Shown one piece after another: positions 1 to 6,367 of a stretch of 21,100 bases of DNA. The DNA is from an uncultured Oscillospiraceae bacterium (GTDB lineage Bacteria > Bacillota > Clostridia > Oscillospirales > Oscillospiraceae): contig CAJUSE010000023.1 of the NCBI GenBank assembly GCA_910588975.1, positions 10,270-31,369 of the forward strand. The letters run 5' to 3'. How positions within the stretch are numbered: position 1 is the first letter of the stretch; every line of letters starts with the position of its first letter. Under the pieces are notes generated by a model, which did no database searches, had not been told where the DNA came from, and was given only the letters and a program-made list of their open reading frames with translations. A program made the translations under genes and the position numbers.

Positions 1-88
1 CAACTCCATCCGTATCAACCTGGCTCTGTCTCACGATGCTGTTGTCGAGGCCTTCGATCGCCTGGACAAGTACGTGTTCAACGCCTAA
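1..88 (+). CDS. patB: PatB/MalY-type C-S lyase, C-terminal end of upstream tandem copy (partial)
   Basis: Only the last 28 codons are in the window, ending in TAA at 86-88; the gene starts before base 1. The visible residues begin NSIRINLALS and match the last 28 residues of the full-length lyase at 353-1561 except for one Asp/Asn change. Over the first 90 bases the two copies differ at only three positions. The SIRIN arginine is the residue that in fold-type I aminotransferase-like enzymes usually holds the substrate carboxylate. An intrinsic terminator follows, so this copy probably ends its own transcript. It is either a recent tandem duplicate or a copy kept identical by gene conversion. 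How far the identity extends upstream cannot be seen. Confidence 0.9.
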   Translation, partial: NSIRINLALSHDAVVEAFDRLDKYVFNA

Positions 89-120
89 TTCCCCTGCGGG
101 AAATTACGGAAGTTCAACCC

Positions 121-152
121 GGACCCCGGCCATTTGGCCGGGGTCCTTTTTT
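121..152 (+). terminator. Intrinsic terminator after first patB copy
   Basis: A perfect 11-bp stem (GGACCCCGGCC, 121-131, with its complement at 136-146) closes a four-base ATTT loop and is followed by six T residues. It starts 32 bases after the stop codon of the upstream lyase copy. Confidence 0.92.
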
Positions 153-229
153 GCCTCAACCGATTTTGGCTATATCGCACAAATTCAAAACAAATTTTTA
201 GCGAAAAGGTAGAAAAGCCCGCCAACATC

Positions 230-257
230 TTGACTATGGGAAAAAATGTGGTAAAAT
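230..257 (+). promoter_or_regulatory. Sigma-A-type promoter of second patB copy
   Basis: TTGACT (230-235) and TAAAAT (252-257) are separated by 16 bases, and a TG lies just before the -10 element. The start of transcription would be near 264, giving a leader of about 90 bases. The promoter lies after the terminator of the upstream copy, so the two lyase genes can be transcribed independently. Confidence 0.75.
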
Positions 258-280
258 TTAAGGTGCTTAAGGGTTAAACG

Positions 281-307
281 CCCCGGCGGGATCTTCATAT
301 GCCGGGG
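281..307 (+). other. Leader hairpin upstream of patB
   Basis: CCCCGGC (281-287) pairs with GCCGGGG (301-307) around a 13-base loop within the predicted mRNA leader. There is no U-tract, so it is not a terminator. It lies about 25 bases ahead of the ribosome binding site. It may affect mRNA stability or regulation; I recognise no riboswitch class. Confidence 0.4.
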
Positions 308-352
308 GAGACACCCAAATTGCAAAATATGAAGGAAGAAAGGGCGATTACA

Positions 353-1561
353 ATGGGCAAGTACAATTTCGGTTCCATCGACTTCATCAGCTCCCGTGAG
401 GGCACCTGGACCGCCGCTGTGGATAGCATTCCCATCCCCGGCGCCAGCATCAAGGAGGGCTTCTCCAAGATCCCCATGTGGGTGGCCGACATGAACGTTC
501 CCACCTACGAGAACATCCCCGCCGCCATCATCGAGCGTGCCAAGCAGCCCCACTACGGCTACTTCTATCAGCCCAAGGAGTACTTCGACGCCATCATCAA
601 CTGGCAGAAGACCCGCAACGGCATCGACCTCAAGCCCGAGAACATCGGCTATGAGAACGGCGTTCTGGGCGGCGTGATCTCCGCTCTGAACATCTACTGC
701 CGCAAGGGCGACAACGTGCTGCTGCACAGCCCCACCTACATCGGCTTCACCGGCTGCATCACCAACAACGGCTACAAGATCATCCACAGCCCCCTGTACC
801 GTGATGCCGAGGGTGTTTGGCGCATGGACTACGAGGACATGGAGAAGAAGATCGTGGAGAACAAGATCCACGCCACCGTGTTCTGCAACCCCCACAACCC
901 CTCCGGCCGTGTGTGGACCAAGGAGGAGATCGAGAAGGCCTACGCCATCTTCAAGAAGCACGACGTTATGGTCGTTGCCGACGAGATCTGGTCTGACCTG
1001 ATCCTGAAGGGCCACAAGTTCGTCTCCACCGCCAACGTGAACGAGGATGCCCGGATGCGGACCATCACCATCTCCGCTCCCTCCAAGACCTTCAACCTGG
1101 CCGGTTTCGTGGGTTCTTACCGGATGGTCTACAATCCCAAGCTCATCGACCAGATGAACAAGGAGACCAGCCTGAGCCACTACGACAGCATGAACGTGCT
1201 GTGGATGCACTCCCTGATGGGCGCCTATGATCAGGGCGGTATGCAGTGGGTCGACGAGCTGTGCGACCTGCTCACCCAGAACGTGGAGTTCGCCTACAAC
1301 ATGATCACCACCAAGTTCAAGGGTGTCAAGCTGGCCAAGCCCGAGGGCACCTACCTGCTGTATCTGGACTGCACCGAGTGGCTGGAGGAGCACAACATGA
1401 CCATCGACGAGCTGCAGCGCAAGGGCGTCGAGTACGGCGTGGTGTGGCAGGACGGCCGTCCCTTCCACGGCCCCAACTCCATCCGTATCAACCTGGCTCT
1501 GTCTCACGATGCTGTTGTCGAGGCCTTCAACCGCCTGGACAAGTACGTGTTCAATGCCTAA
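353..1561 (+). CDS. patB: PatB/MalY-type PLP-dependent C-S (cystathionine beta-) lyase
   Basis: This 402-aa protein belongs to the fold-type I, aminotransferase class I/II-like C-S lyases. Members cleave cystathionine or other cysteine S-conjugates to thiol (or homocysteine), pyruvate and ammonia in the cytosol. Visible motifs are the hydrophobic HYGY stretch near residue 67, FCNPHNPSGR (177-186), VVADEIWSD (207-215) with Asp210 for the pyridine nitrogen, SAPSKTFNLAG (241-251) with Lys245 as the Schiff-base lysine, and the carboxylate-binding Arg378 in NSIRIN. The length is normal for the family. An in-frame ATG exists at 299, but ATG 353 is preferred because GGAAGAAAGG lies at the right distance and the product then begins at a usual family position. 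A terminator follows directly, so it is monocistronic. The C-terminus is nearly identical to the upstream copy. The exact substrate cannot be told from sequence. Confidence 0.93.
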   Translation: MGKYNFGSIDFISSREGTWTAAVDSIPIPGASIKEGFSKIPMWVADMNVPTYENIPAAIIERAKQPHYGYFYQPKEYFDAIINWQKTRNGIDLKPENIGYENGVLGGVISALNIYCRKGDNVLLHSPTYIGFTGCITNNGYKIIHSPLYRDAEGVWRMDYEDMEKKIVENKIHATVFCNPHNPSGRVWTKEEIEKAYAIFKKHDVMVVADEIWSDLILKGHKFVSTANVNEDARMRTITISAPSKTFNLAGFVGSYRMVYNPKLIDQMNKETSLSHYDSMNVLWMHSLMGAYDQGGMQWVDELCDLLTQNVEFAYNMITTKFKGVKLAKPEGTYLLYLDCTEWLEEHNMTIDELQRKGVEYGVVWQDGRPFHGPNSIRINLALSHDAVVEAFNRLDKYVFNA

Positions 1562-1574
1562 TTAAGTTCTACCG

Positions 1575-1607
1575 CAGGACCCCCGGTTATCCGGGGGTCC
1601 TGTTTTT
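1575..1607 (+). terminator. Intrinsic terminator after patB
   Basis: A perfect 12-bp stem (CAGGACCCCCGG at 1575-1586, complement at 1591-1602) with loop TTAT is followed by five T residues. The sequence differs from the terminator behind the first copy, so the duplicated unit does not include identical 3' flanks. Confidence 0.93.
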
Positions 1608-1629
1608 GGTTGTATCTCCGATTTTTTGT

Positions 1630-1715
1630 GTAGGGGCGGCCCCGTGTGGCCGCCCGATCTTTTTTCGGCGTAATTCTGTTTTTGTAGGGATCGGGCGGCC
1701 ACAGGCCGCCCCTAC
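1630..1715. repeat. Interspersed GC-rich double-hairpin palindrome, copy 1
   Basis: This 86-base element starts GTAGGGGCGGCC (1630-1641) and ends with its exact reverse complement (1704-1715). Inside lies a second inverted pair, GGCCGCCCGATC (1648-1659) and GATCGGGCGGCC (1689-1700). Each half can fold into its own GC hairpin, or the two halves can pair across the whole element. A second copy with the same outer and inner arms is at 13595-13677. It encodes no protein and resembles a REP/MITE-like non-autonomous repeat. Confidence 0.85.
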
Positions 1716-1735
1716 GAAGGAGAAGGGCATACGAG

Positions 1736-1763
1736 GCGGGCGGGTTTGGAACCCGCCCCTACG
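1736..1763. repeat. Short GC palindrome related to the interspersed repeats
   Basis: GGGCGGGTT (1738-1746) and AACCCGCCC (1750-1758) form a 9-bp stem with loop TGG, followed by CTACGAAGG. The CCCCTACGAAGG tail also ends the neighbouring 1630-1715 element. A diverged relative with the TTTGGAACC core is at 14588-14616. The rest of the 1608-1840 intergenic holds no gene that I can see. Confidence 0.65.
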
Positions 1764-1840
1764 AAGGGTGGGGGCACCCGTCGCACAGCCGGGGCGGCAG
1801 GCGAGGACCTGCCCATATCCTGTAAAATCTCTCCCACCCC

Positions 1841-1869
1841 TTGACGGCAGGGCATTTATAGGATAGAAT
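1841..1869 (+). promoter_or_regulatory. Sigma-A-type promoter of small membrane protein gene
   Basis: TTGACG (1841-1846) and TAGAAT (1864-1869) with a 17-base spacer. The start codon at 1915 follows about 45 bases later, after the binding site AAAGGAGAG. Confidence 0.85.
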
Positions 1870-1914
1870 AAGAAATCGACAGACATCTATTTTCACCGAA
1901 AAGGAGAGAGTTTT

Positions 1915-2247
1915 ATGGGCTCTGAGGTGTTCGATAAGGGCTTCAATTTCGTTATGGCCATTGTGAAGGGGATCTTGTGGGTCACCGCCGCCGTGGTCTA
2001 CACCGTTACCCTGTTTGTCAACGGACAGGGCTCTGGTATTCTGGAGATCGCCTTCTGCTTCGGCGTTATCTTCCTGGGGGTGTTGCTGGGCTTCCTCAAT
2101 ATCCGCAAGGTGCCCCGGCTCCACCGGGAGTTCAAGGACGTCCGGGCCAAACGGGCCGCATGGAAGGCGGCTCAAGCCGGCTCCGGCGCTTCGGACCAGG
2201 GCAAAAAGCCCGCTAAGACCAGCGACTGGCCCGATCTGCACGATTGA
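1915..2247 (+). CDS. Small two-helix membrane protein, function unknown
   Basis: A 110-aa protein that I do not recognise. Residues about 13-33 (FVMAIVKGILWVTAAVVYTV region) and 44-62 (LEIAFCFGVIFLGVLLGFL) look like two membrane helices with a short loop (FVNGQGSG) between them. The basic C-terminal tail of about 48 residues, rich in Arg, Lys and Ala, begins NIRKVPRLHREF and would lie in the cytoplasm by the positive-inside rule. The start is backed by AAAGGAGAG seven bases before ATG 1915. It has its own promoter and terminator, so it forms a single-gene unit. No catalytic motif is visible. The layout resembles the unrelated 74-aa protein at 3924-4148. Confidence 0.8.
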   Translation: MGSEVFDKGFNFVMAIVKGILWVTAAVVYTVTLFVNGQGSGILEIAFCFGVIFLGVLLGFLNIRKVPRLHREFKDVRAKRAAWKAAQAGSGASDQGKKPAKTSDWPDLHD

Positions 2248-2254
2248 GTCTCCA

Positions 2255-2286
2255 AGCCCGGCCACTTTGGTGGCCGGGCTTTTTTT
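2255..2286 (+). terminator. Intrinsic terminator
   Basis: An 11-bp perfect stem (AGCCCGGCCAC at 2255-2265, complement at 2270-2280) with a four-base loop is followed by a run of T residues. It starts seven bases after the stop codon of the small membrane protein gene. Confidence 0.93.
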
Positions 2287-2342
2287 GTCTCGCTAAAGGT
2301 TAAGCTTCAAAGATAAATTTGTCTAAAATGGTCGATTTTTAG

Positions 2343-2371
2343 TTGACTGACAGGCAAAAATATGGTATAAA
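2343..2371 (+). promoter_or_regulatory. Sigma-A-type promoter of transporter operon
   Basis: TTGACT (2343-2348) and TATAAA (2366-2371) with a 17-base spacer, in AT-rich surroundings. Predicted transcription begins near 2378, leaving a leader of about 165 bases before the transporter start codon. Confidence 0.82.
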
Positions 2372-2415
2372 TATCAATAAGAGACAGATTCCTTTTGCCG
2401 GGAGTCCATTGAGCC

Positions 2416-2460
2416 AAGAACGCCAGGCGTTCTTATCGTTCCTATCCCAATAGGAACGAT
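2416..2460 (+). promoter_or_regulatory. Two adjoining hairpins in transporter leader, with interchangeable arms
   Basis: AAGAACGC (2416-2423) pairs with GCGTTCTT (2427-2434). Directly next to it ATCGTTCCTAT (2435-2445) pairs with ATAGGAACGAT (2450-2460). All four arms share the GAACG/CGTTC core, so the first arm could also pair with the third and the second with the fourth. No T-run follows either hairpin. It could be a conformational RNA switch, an mRNA-stabilising structure or a DNA operator; I recognise no known riboswitch. Confidence 0.6.
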
Positions 2461-2543
2461 AATGGTTCAGAGATGGAGAAACATGCATCTGCGGCTTTTG
2501 GTACAGGGGGCCTGCTCAAATCGGAAAAGGAGGAATACAAACC

Positions 2544-3905
2544 ATGGCAGAAGAGAAAAAGAAAAAAGGCTTTAAAATGCCCCACCTGCTCTTCCTGCTG
2601 GTCGGCATGATGGTAGTAATGGTCATTTTGACCTATATTATGCCCGCCGGCCAGTTTGTGGAGGGCGTGTACACCCCCATGGAGCGCAACCCCATCAATC
2701 CAGGGAAGGCACTTTTGTATATTTACCAAGGTATGGTAAATTCGGCCTCTGTCATTGCTGTGCTGCTTTGTAATGGCGGCGCTGTGGGCGTGGCCCTGGG
2801 CACCGGCGCTTTGGACCGTGTTGTAGATGGCTGTATCTACAAGCTGCGGGACAAGGGCGCTGCCGTTCTGGTTCCCACCGTGTTCTTCCTCCTGGCCATG
2901 CTGGGCGGCTTTGGCGGTTCCGATGCTCTGATCGCCATGGTCCCTGTTGGCGTTATGTGCGCTACCAAGCTGCGCCTGGATCCCATCAGCGGCGCTGCCC
3001 TTGGCCTGATGTCTACCCTGACCGGCTTTGCCTGTCGTCCCGGCGGCTCCTACCAGGCTCAGGCCATTATGGAGATCCCCCTGTACTCGGGCTATAACGA
3101 GCGCATTGGCATCCTTATGCTCAGCTCCATCGTGGGTGCTATCTTTGTCACGATGTACGCCATGAAGGTGACCAGGGATCCCAGCAAGTCCGCTCTGGGC
3201 AACACCGAGTGGGTCGCCGAGCTGGGCGAGGTCCAGGAGATGGAGGAGAAGAAGATCGCCGGTAAGGACCTGCTGATCACCGCTCTCTTCATCGGCCAGT
3301 TCCCCGTGGCCATTTTCCTGAACCTGAACATGGGCCTGGGCCAGGCTGCTATGCCTGCCGTGCTCATCCCCGTGTCCATCATCTGCGGCTTCATCAACGG
3401 CTATGACGGTGAGAAGATCGGCGGCCTGTTCTCCAAGGGCGTGGCCGGCATGGGCTTTGTGGCTTTTGTCATCGGCTTTGCCGGCGCTGTGTCGCTGGTC
3501 ATGAAGAATGGCCTGATCATGGATACCATTGCCTACTATGCCTGCATGCCTCTGGCCAACCTGAGCAAGGGCTTTGCCGCCATCGGCATTTCCATGGTGG
3601 TCACCGTTTTGAACTTCTTTATCCCCTCGGCCTCCGCCAAGGTGGCTGCCCTGATGCCCCTGGTCAAGCCTATGGCCGACCATCTGGGCCTTACCGGCCA
3701 GGTGGCCGTTCAGGCCTATCTGGTGGGCGATGGCTTCTGCAACATCATCTCCCCCTTCCTGGGCTGGACCATCGGCGGTCTTGCCGCTGCCAAGGTGCCC
3801 TTTGACAAGTGGGTAAAGTGGGCGCTGCCCTATGTGATCATTCAGCTGGTCATCCAGTGGGTCATCCTGTTCTTCCTGACCAACATCGGCTGGACCGGCG
3901 TGTAA
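2544..3905 (+). CDS. YfcC-family (DcuC-like) integral membrane transporter
   Basis: A 453-aa polytopic inner-membrane protein of the YfcC / C4-dicarboxylate carrier-like group within the ion transporter superfamily. The start is typical: a lysine-rich N-terminus, then MPHLLFLLVGMMVVMVILTY-IMPAGQF at about residues 12-38, the 'P...TYIxPAGxF' signature. About ten to twelve hydrophobic segments follow, including a glycine-rich LGGFGGSDALIAMVP (about 120-134) and FFIPSASAKVAALMPLVKP (about 353-371), which resembles the re-entrant substrate region of related carriers. The start follows AAAAGGAGG. A small membrane protein and an M20 amidohydrolase follow, hinting at uptake of a small acyl- or dipeptide-like compound. 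Family members have been linked to amino acids, peptides or dicarboxylates, so the substrate is open. Confidence 0.87.
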   Translation: MAEEKKKKGFKMPHLLFLLVGMMVVMVILTYIMPAGQFVEGVYTPMERNPINPGKALLYIYQGMVNSASVIAVLLCNGGAVGVALGTGALDRVVDGCIYKLRDKGAAVLVPTVFFLLAMLGGFGGSDALIAMVPVGVMCATKLRLDPISGAALGLMSTLTGFACRPGGSYQAQAIMEIPLYSGYNERIGILMLSSIVGAIFVTMYAMKVTRDPSKSALGNTEWVAELGEVQEMEEKKIAGKDLLITALFIGQFPVAIFLNLNMGLGQAAMPAVLIPVSIICGFINGYDGEKIGGLFSKGVAGMGFVAFVIGFAGAVSLVMKNGLIMDTIAYYACMPLANLSKGFAAIGISMVVTVLNFFIPSASAKVAALMPLVKPMADHLGLTGQVAVQAYLVGDGFCNIISPFLGWTIGGLAAAKVPFDKWVKWALPYVIIQLVIQWVILFFLTNIGWTGV

Positions 3906-3923
3906 TTTTCAGGAGGTACCCCT

Positions 3924-4148
3924 ATGCGCTTCATCTTCTCCGGCTTGACGATCCTCTATGTACTTTCCGCCTTGGACCTGCTTCGCCAGGGGGATGTAGA
4001 TGGAGCTAAAGTGACGCTGCTGCTTGTACTGCTGTGTGCTGCGGCCGGCGGATGGTTCTGGTACCGCTGGAGAAAGACAGCCCCCATGCGGGCACAGAGA
4101 AAGCAGGCAAAGCAGATGGAAAAGCAATTAGGAAGAAAGCTCTACTGA
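3924..4148 (+). CDS. Small two-helix membrane protein in transporter operon
   Basis: A 74-aa protein that I do not recognise. AGGAGG at 3911-3916 lies seven bases before ATG 3924, and the gene begins 18 bases after the transporter stop, so the two are almost certainly co-transcribed. Residues about 3-20 (FIFSGLTILYVLSALDLL) and 28-47 (AKVTLLLVLLCAAAGGWFWY) are probable membrane helices. The tail (RWRKTAPMRAQRKQAKQMEK and onward) is strongly basic and probably cytoplasmic. It could be an accessory subunit of the transporter, but nothing in the sequence proves that. Confidence 0.75.
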   Translation: MRFIFSGLTILYVLSALDLLRQGDVDGAKVTLLLVLLCAAAGGWFWYRWRKTAPMRAQRKQAKQMEKQLGRKLY

Positions 4149-4236
4149 ACTCTGCGGCAGGCGTACATTGGGTCTGCCCTGCATATCCATCGGTAGAAAG
4201 CACCTTACAGTTTATGTTTTATGGGAGGTAAGCATT

Positions 4237-5430
4237 ATGGTTCAGAACGAAAAGATCATTGCTCTGGTGGACAAGTACAACGACTACATTATCAACTGTC
4301 GGCGGAAGGTCCATGCCCTCGCCGAGCCCTGCCGGGAGGAGTTCCAGACCAAGGCCTTCCTCATCAGTGAGATCGAGAAGCTGGGCCTGCCCTATGAGGA
4401 GGTGCCCACCAACTCCCTCATTGTGAAGCTGGATACCGGCCGGCCCGGCAAGACCGTGGCCCTCCGGGCTGACATCGACGCCCTGCCTGTGAAGGAGAAC
4501 CCCGAAAACCTGGCCGGCCCCCGTGTCTGCCACTCTGAGCACGATGGCTTCTGCCACGCCTGTGGCCACGACGGCCACACCTCTATGCTCCTGGGCGCCA
4601 TGCAGGTCCTCACCGAGCTGAAGGATGAGCTGAACGGCATCGTTCTGTTCTGCTTCGAGGAAGGCGAGGAGCAGGGCACCGGCATCGATGCACTGTTGGC
4701 TGCCCTGAAGAAGTACAACGTGGATCTGTGCTGGGGTATGCACGTCTACGCCGATTTGGAGGAGGGTAAGATCAGTGTGGATGCCGGCCCCCGGATGGCC
4801 GGTGCCGCCGGTACGTATGTGGACTTTATCGGCAGGGGCGGTCACGGCTCCCGGCCCGATATGGCCGCCAACCCCCTCTTTGCTGCTGCCGCTTTCCTCA
4901 TGAACCTGGAGACCGCCATGGCCCAGCAGATCACTGCCGGCCAGACCGTCACCCAGGGCATCACCATGTGCCACTGCGGTGAGGCCGCCAACGTCATCGC
5001 CCCCAAGTGCTCTTTGGGCGGCACGTTCCGCTTCTTTGACGCAGAGGAGGGCCAGAAGGCCATTGAGCGGTTTAAGCTGGTGGCCGAGTCTACCGCCGCT
5101 ATGTATGGCTGCAAGGCCGAGTTCCCCCGCCCCATGGTGGCCGGCTTCCCCGTCATCAATGACAAGGAGTGCTCCGCCGTGGCCACCAAGGCCCTCAACG
5201 ACATCCTGCCCGAGGGCACCGTGGTGGAGTGTGAGCCCTGGTACGCCAGCGAGTCCTTCCGCAAGTGGCTGGTGGCCTACCCTGGCGTGTTCGCCTTCCT
5301 GGGTCTGAAGAACGAGAAGGAGGGCTTCGGCGCCCTGCACCACAACGAGAAGTTTGACTTCAACGAGAAGATCCTTCGTACCGGCGCTATCGCCACCGTT
5401 CGTTACGTGGCAGAATGGTTGGGTCAGTGA
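4237..5430 (+). CDS. M20-family (M20D-like) amidohydrolase / N-acyl amino acid hydrolase
   Basis: This 397-aa cytosolic metallohydrolase belongs to the M20 amidohydrolase group, which includes N-acyl-amino acid, indole-acetyl-amino acid and aminobenzoyl-glutamate hydrolases. Visible motifs are ALRADIDALPV (75-85), HACGHDGHTSML (107-118) with metal-ligand candidates Cys109 and His111, the acidic pair in FCFEEGEEQGTG (138-149), GMHV with His169, the dimerisation-domain motif GRGGHGSRPD (199-208), and a late HHNEKFDFNE histidine. The length is typical. The frame is open back to 4168, but ATG 4237 is chosen because GGGAGG lies eight bases upstream. The gene lies 88 bases after the small membrane protein gene and may be in the same operon as the transporter, which suggests hydrolysis of the imported compound. 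The acyl group and amino acid are unknown. Confidence 0.92.
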   Translation: MVQNEKIIALVDKYNDYIINCRRKVHALAEPCREEFQTKAFLISEIEKLGLPYEEVPTNSLIVKLDTGRPGKTVALRADIDALPVKENPENLAGPRVCHSEHDGFCHACGHDGHTSMLLGAMQVLTELKDELNGIVLFCFEEGEEQGTGIDALLAALKKYNVDLCWGMHVYADLEEGKISVDAGPRMAGAAGTYVDFIGRGGHGSRPDMAANPLFAAAAFLMNLETAMAQQITAGQTVTQGITMCHCGEAANVIAPKCSLGGTFRFFDAEEGQKAIERFKLVAESTAAMYGCKAEFPRPMVAGFPVINDKECSAVATKALNDILPEGTVVECEPWYASESFRKWLVAYPGVFAFLGLKNEKEGFGALHHNEKFDFNEKILRTGAIATVRYVAEWLGQ

Positions 5431-5447
5431 ATAAACGGTGACATTAA

Positions 5448-5483
5448 CTCCCGCTAAGCTCGCAGGAACTCGCTAAGCGGGAG
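5448..5483 (+). other. Hairpin between amidohydrolase and its decayed duplicate end
   Basis: CTCCCGCT (5448-5455) pairs exactly with AGCGGGAG (5476-5483), and flanking TTAA sequences allow further pairing. The 20-base interior carries a repeated CTCGC motif. No T-run follows, so it is not an intrinsic terminator. It separates the amidohydrolase stop codon from a diverged copy of that gene's end. Confidence 0.6.
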
Positions 5484-5490
5484 AATTAAG

Positions 5491-5529
5491 GCCACTGTCC
5501 GCTACGTCACGGAATGGCTTGGACAGTAA
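5491..5529 (+). pseudogene. C-terminal remnant of a second M20 amidohydrolase gene
   Basis: These 39 bases translate to ATVRYVTEWLGQ plus a TAA stop. The real amidohydrolase ends ATVRYVAEWLGQ plus TGA (5392-5430). At DNA level 29 of 39 positions match, and most differences are at synonymous third positions; only one residue differs. This pattern indicates a former functional paralogue rather than a fresh duplication. No start codon or catalytic part remains. The remnant lies about 60 bases after the intact gene's stop, and a hairpin separates the two. Confidence 0.75.
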
Positions 5530-5550
5530 CCGCTCTCTTTTGTTCCGCCC

Positions 5551-5582
5551 GGACCGGGGGCTTTTGCCCCCGGTCCTTTTTT
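5551..5582 (+). terminator. Intrinsic terminator closing the transporter-amidohydrolase unit
   Basis: A perfect 11-bp stem (GGACCGGGGGC at 5551-5561, complement at 5566-5576) with loop TTTT is followed by six T residues. It lies directly behind the amidohydrolase gene remnant, so it may originally have been that lost paralogue's terminator. Confidence 0.93.
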
Positions 5583-5615
5583 ACAGAAAATTCATATCAT
5601 TTTCCCTTCCTTTTC

Positions 5616-5644
5616 TTGACCTTCTCCACGCCAGACGGTACAAT
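5616..5644 (+). promoter_or_regulatory. Sigma-A-type promoter of Crp-family regulator gene
   Basis: TTGACC (5616-5621) and TACAAT (5639-5644) with a 17-base spacer. The regulator's start codon is only 24 bases after the -10 element, giving a very short leader. Confidence 0.87.
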
Positions 5645-5667
5645 AGAGGAAAAGGAGGCGATATGCC

Positions 5668-6354
5668 GTGCCCACAGCCCAGGAGCTGACCTTCTTTCGA
5701 TCTGCCCTGCCCTTTTGGGACTGTCTGAGTGAGGAGGACCGGGATATGCTCGTCCAGAATATCCAGATTCTCACCGCCTCTGCCGGGGAGTTGGTCTACA
5801 ACGCCGGGGACAAGTGCCTGGGAGTTCTCTTCCTCCGGGCGGGCCGGCTTCGGGTCTACCTGGCCGGGGCTGATGGGCGGGAGATCACCCTGTACTTCAT
5901 CGGTCTCAACGATATGACCATGCTGGCCTCCTCCTGCATCCTCAACACCCCCGCTCTCCCTGTGACAGTGGAGGCCGAGGAGGATGCCCAGCTCTACGTC
6001 ATCCCACCCCAGGTGTATACCCATCTGCTTGCCTCCTGCCCCGACGCCGAGCGCTACCTCACCCAGGCGCTGAACCACTCCTTCCGGCTGACGTTGAAGG
6101 CAGTGGAGTCGGTGGTCTTTCTCACCCTGGAGCAGCGTATGGCTTTGCTGCTGCTCCAGCAGCGCTCCTTTGAGCAGAGCCCCCGGCTCCACCTGACCCA
6201 GGAGAAGCTCTCCCGGCAGCTGGGCACCGCCCGGGAGGTGGTCTCCCGCCAGCTCAGGCGTTTTGCCGATAGCGGCTGCCTGCGCACCTTCCGGGGAGGA
6301 ATCGAGTTGCTAGATGAGGAGGCTTTGGCCGCACTGGCTCCAGAGGTTTTCTAA
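5668..6354 (+). CDS. Crp/Fnr-family transcriptional regulator (CRP-type recognition helix)
   Basis: A 228-aa regulator of usual family length. Residues about 15-115 form the cyclic-nucleotide-binding-like beta-barrel, about 125-150 the dimer helix, and 155-228 the winged helix-turn-helix. The recognition helix includes TAREVVSRQLRRF (187-199). Arg189, Glu190 and Arg194 sit where E. coli CRP has its base-contacting R-E-x-x-x-R residues, predicting TGTGA half-sites. The FNR cysteine arrangement is absent (Cys at 19, 50, 90, 124 and 204), so an oxygen-sensing Fe-S cluster is unlikely. The start is GTG 5668, nine bases after GGAGG. An ATG at 5663 is in another frame and stops after eight codons. 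The gene precedes a thioredoxin-reductase-like gene with a matching operator. The effector is unknown. Confidence 0.9.
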   Translation: MPTAQELTFFRSALPFWDCLSEEDRDMLVQNIQILTASAGELVYNAGDKCLGVLFLRAGRLRVYLAGADGREITLYFIGLNDMTMLASSCILNTPALPVTVEAEEDAQLYVIPPQVYTHLLASCPDAERYLTQALNHSFRLTLKAVESVVFLTLEQRMALLLLQQRSFEQSPRLHLTQEKLSRQLGTAREVVSRQLRRFADSGCLRTFRGGIELLDEEALAALAPEVF

Positions 6355-6367
6355 AAAATTTTTCTTT

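Noticed and set aside
5668..6354. FNR-type oxygen sensor
   Set aside because: The cysteines at 19, 50, 90, 124 and 204 do not follow the FNR cluster spacing, and the recognition helix is CRP-like.
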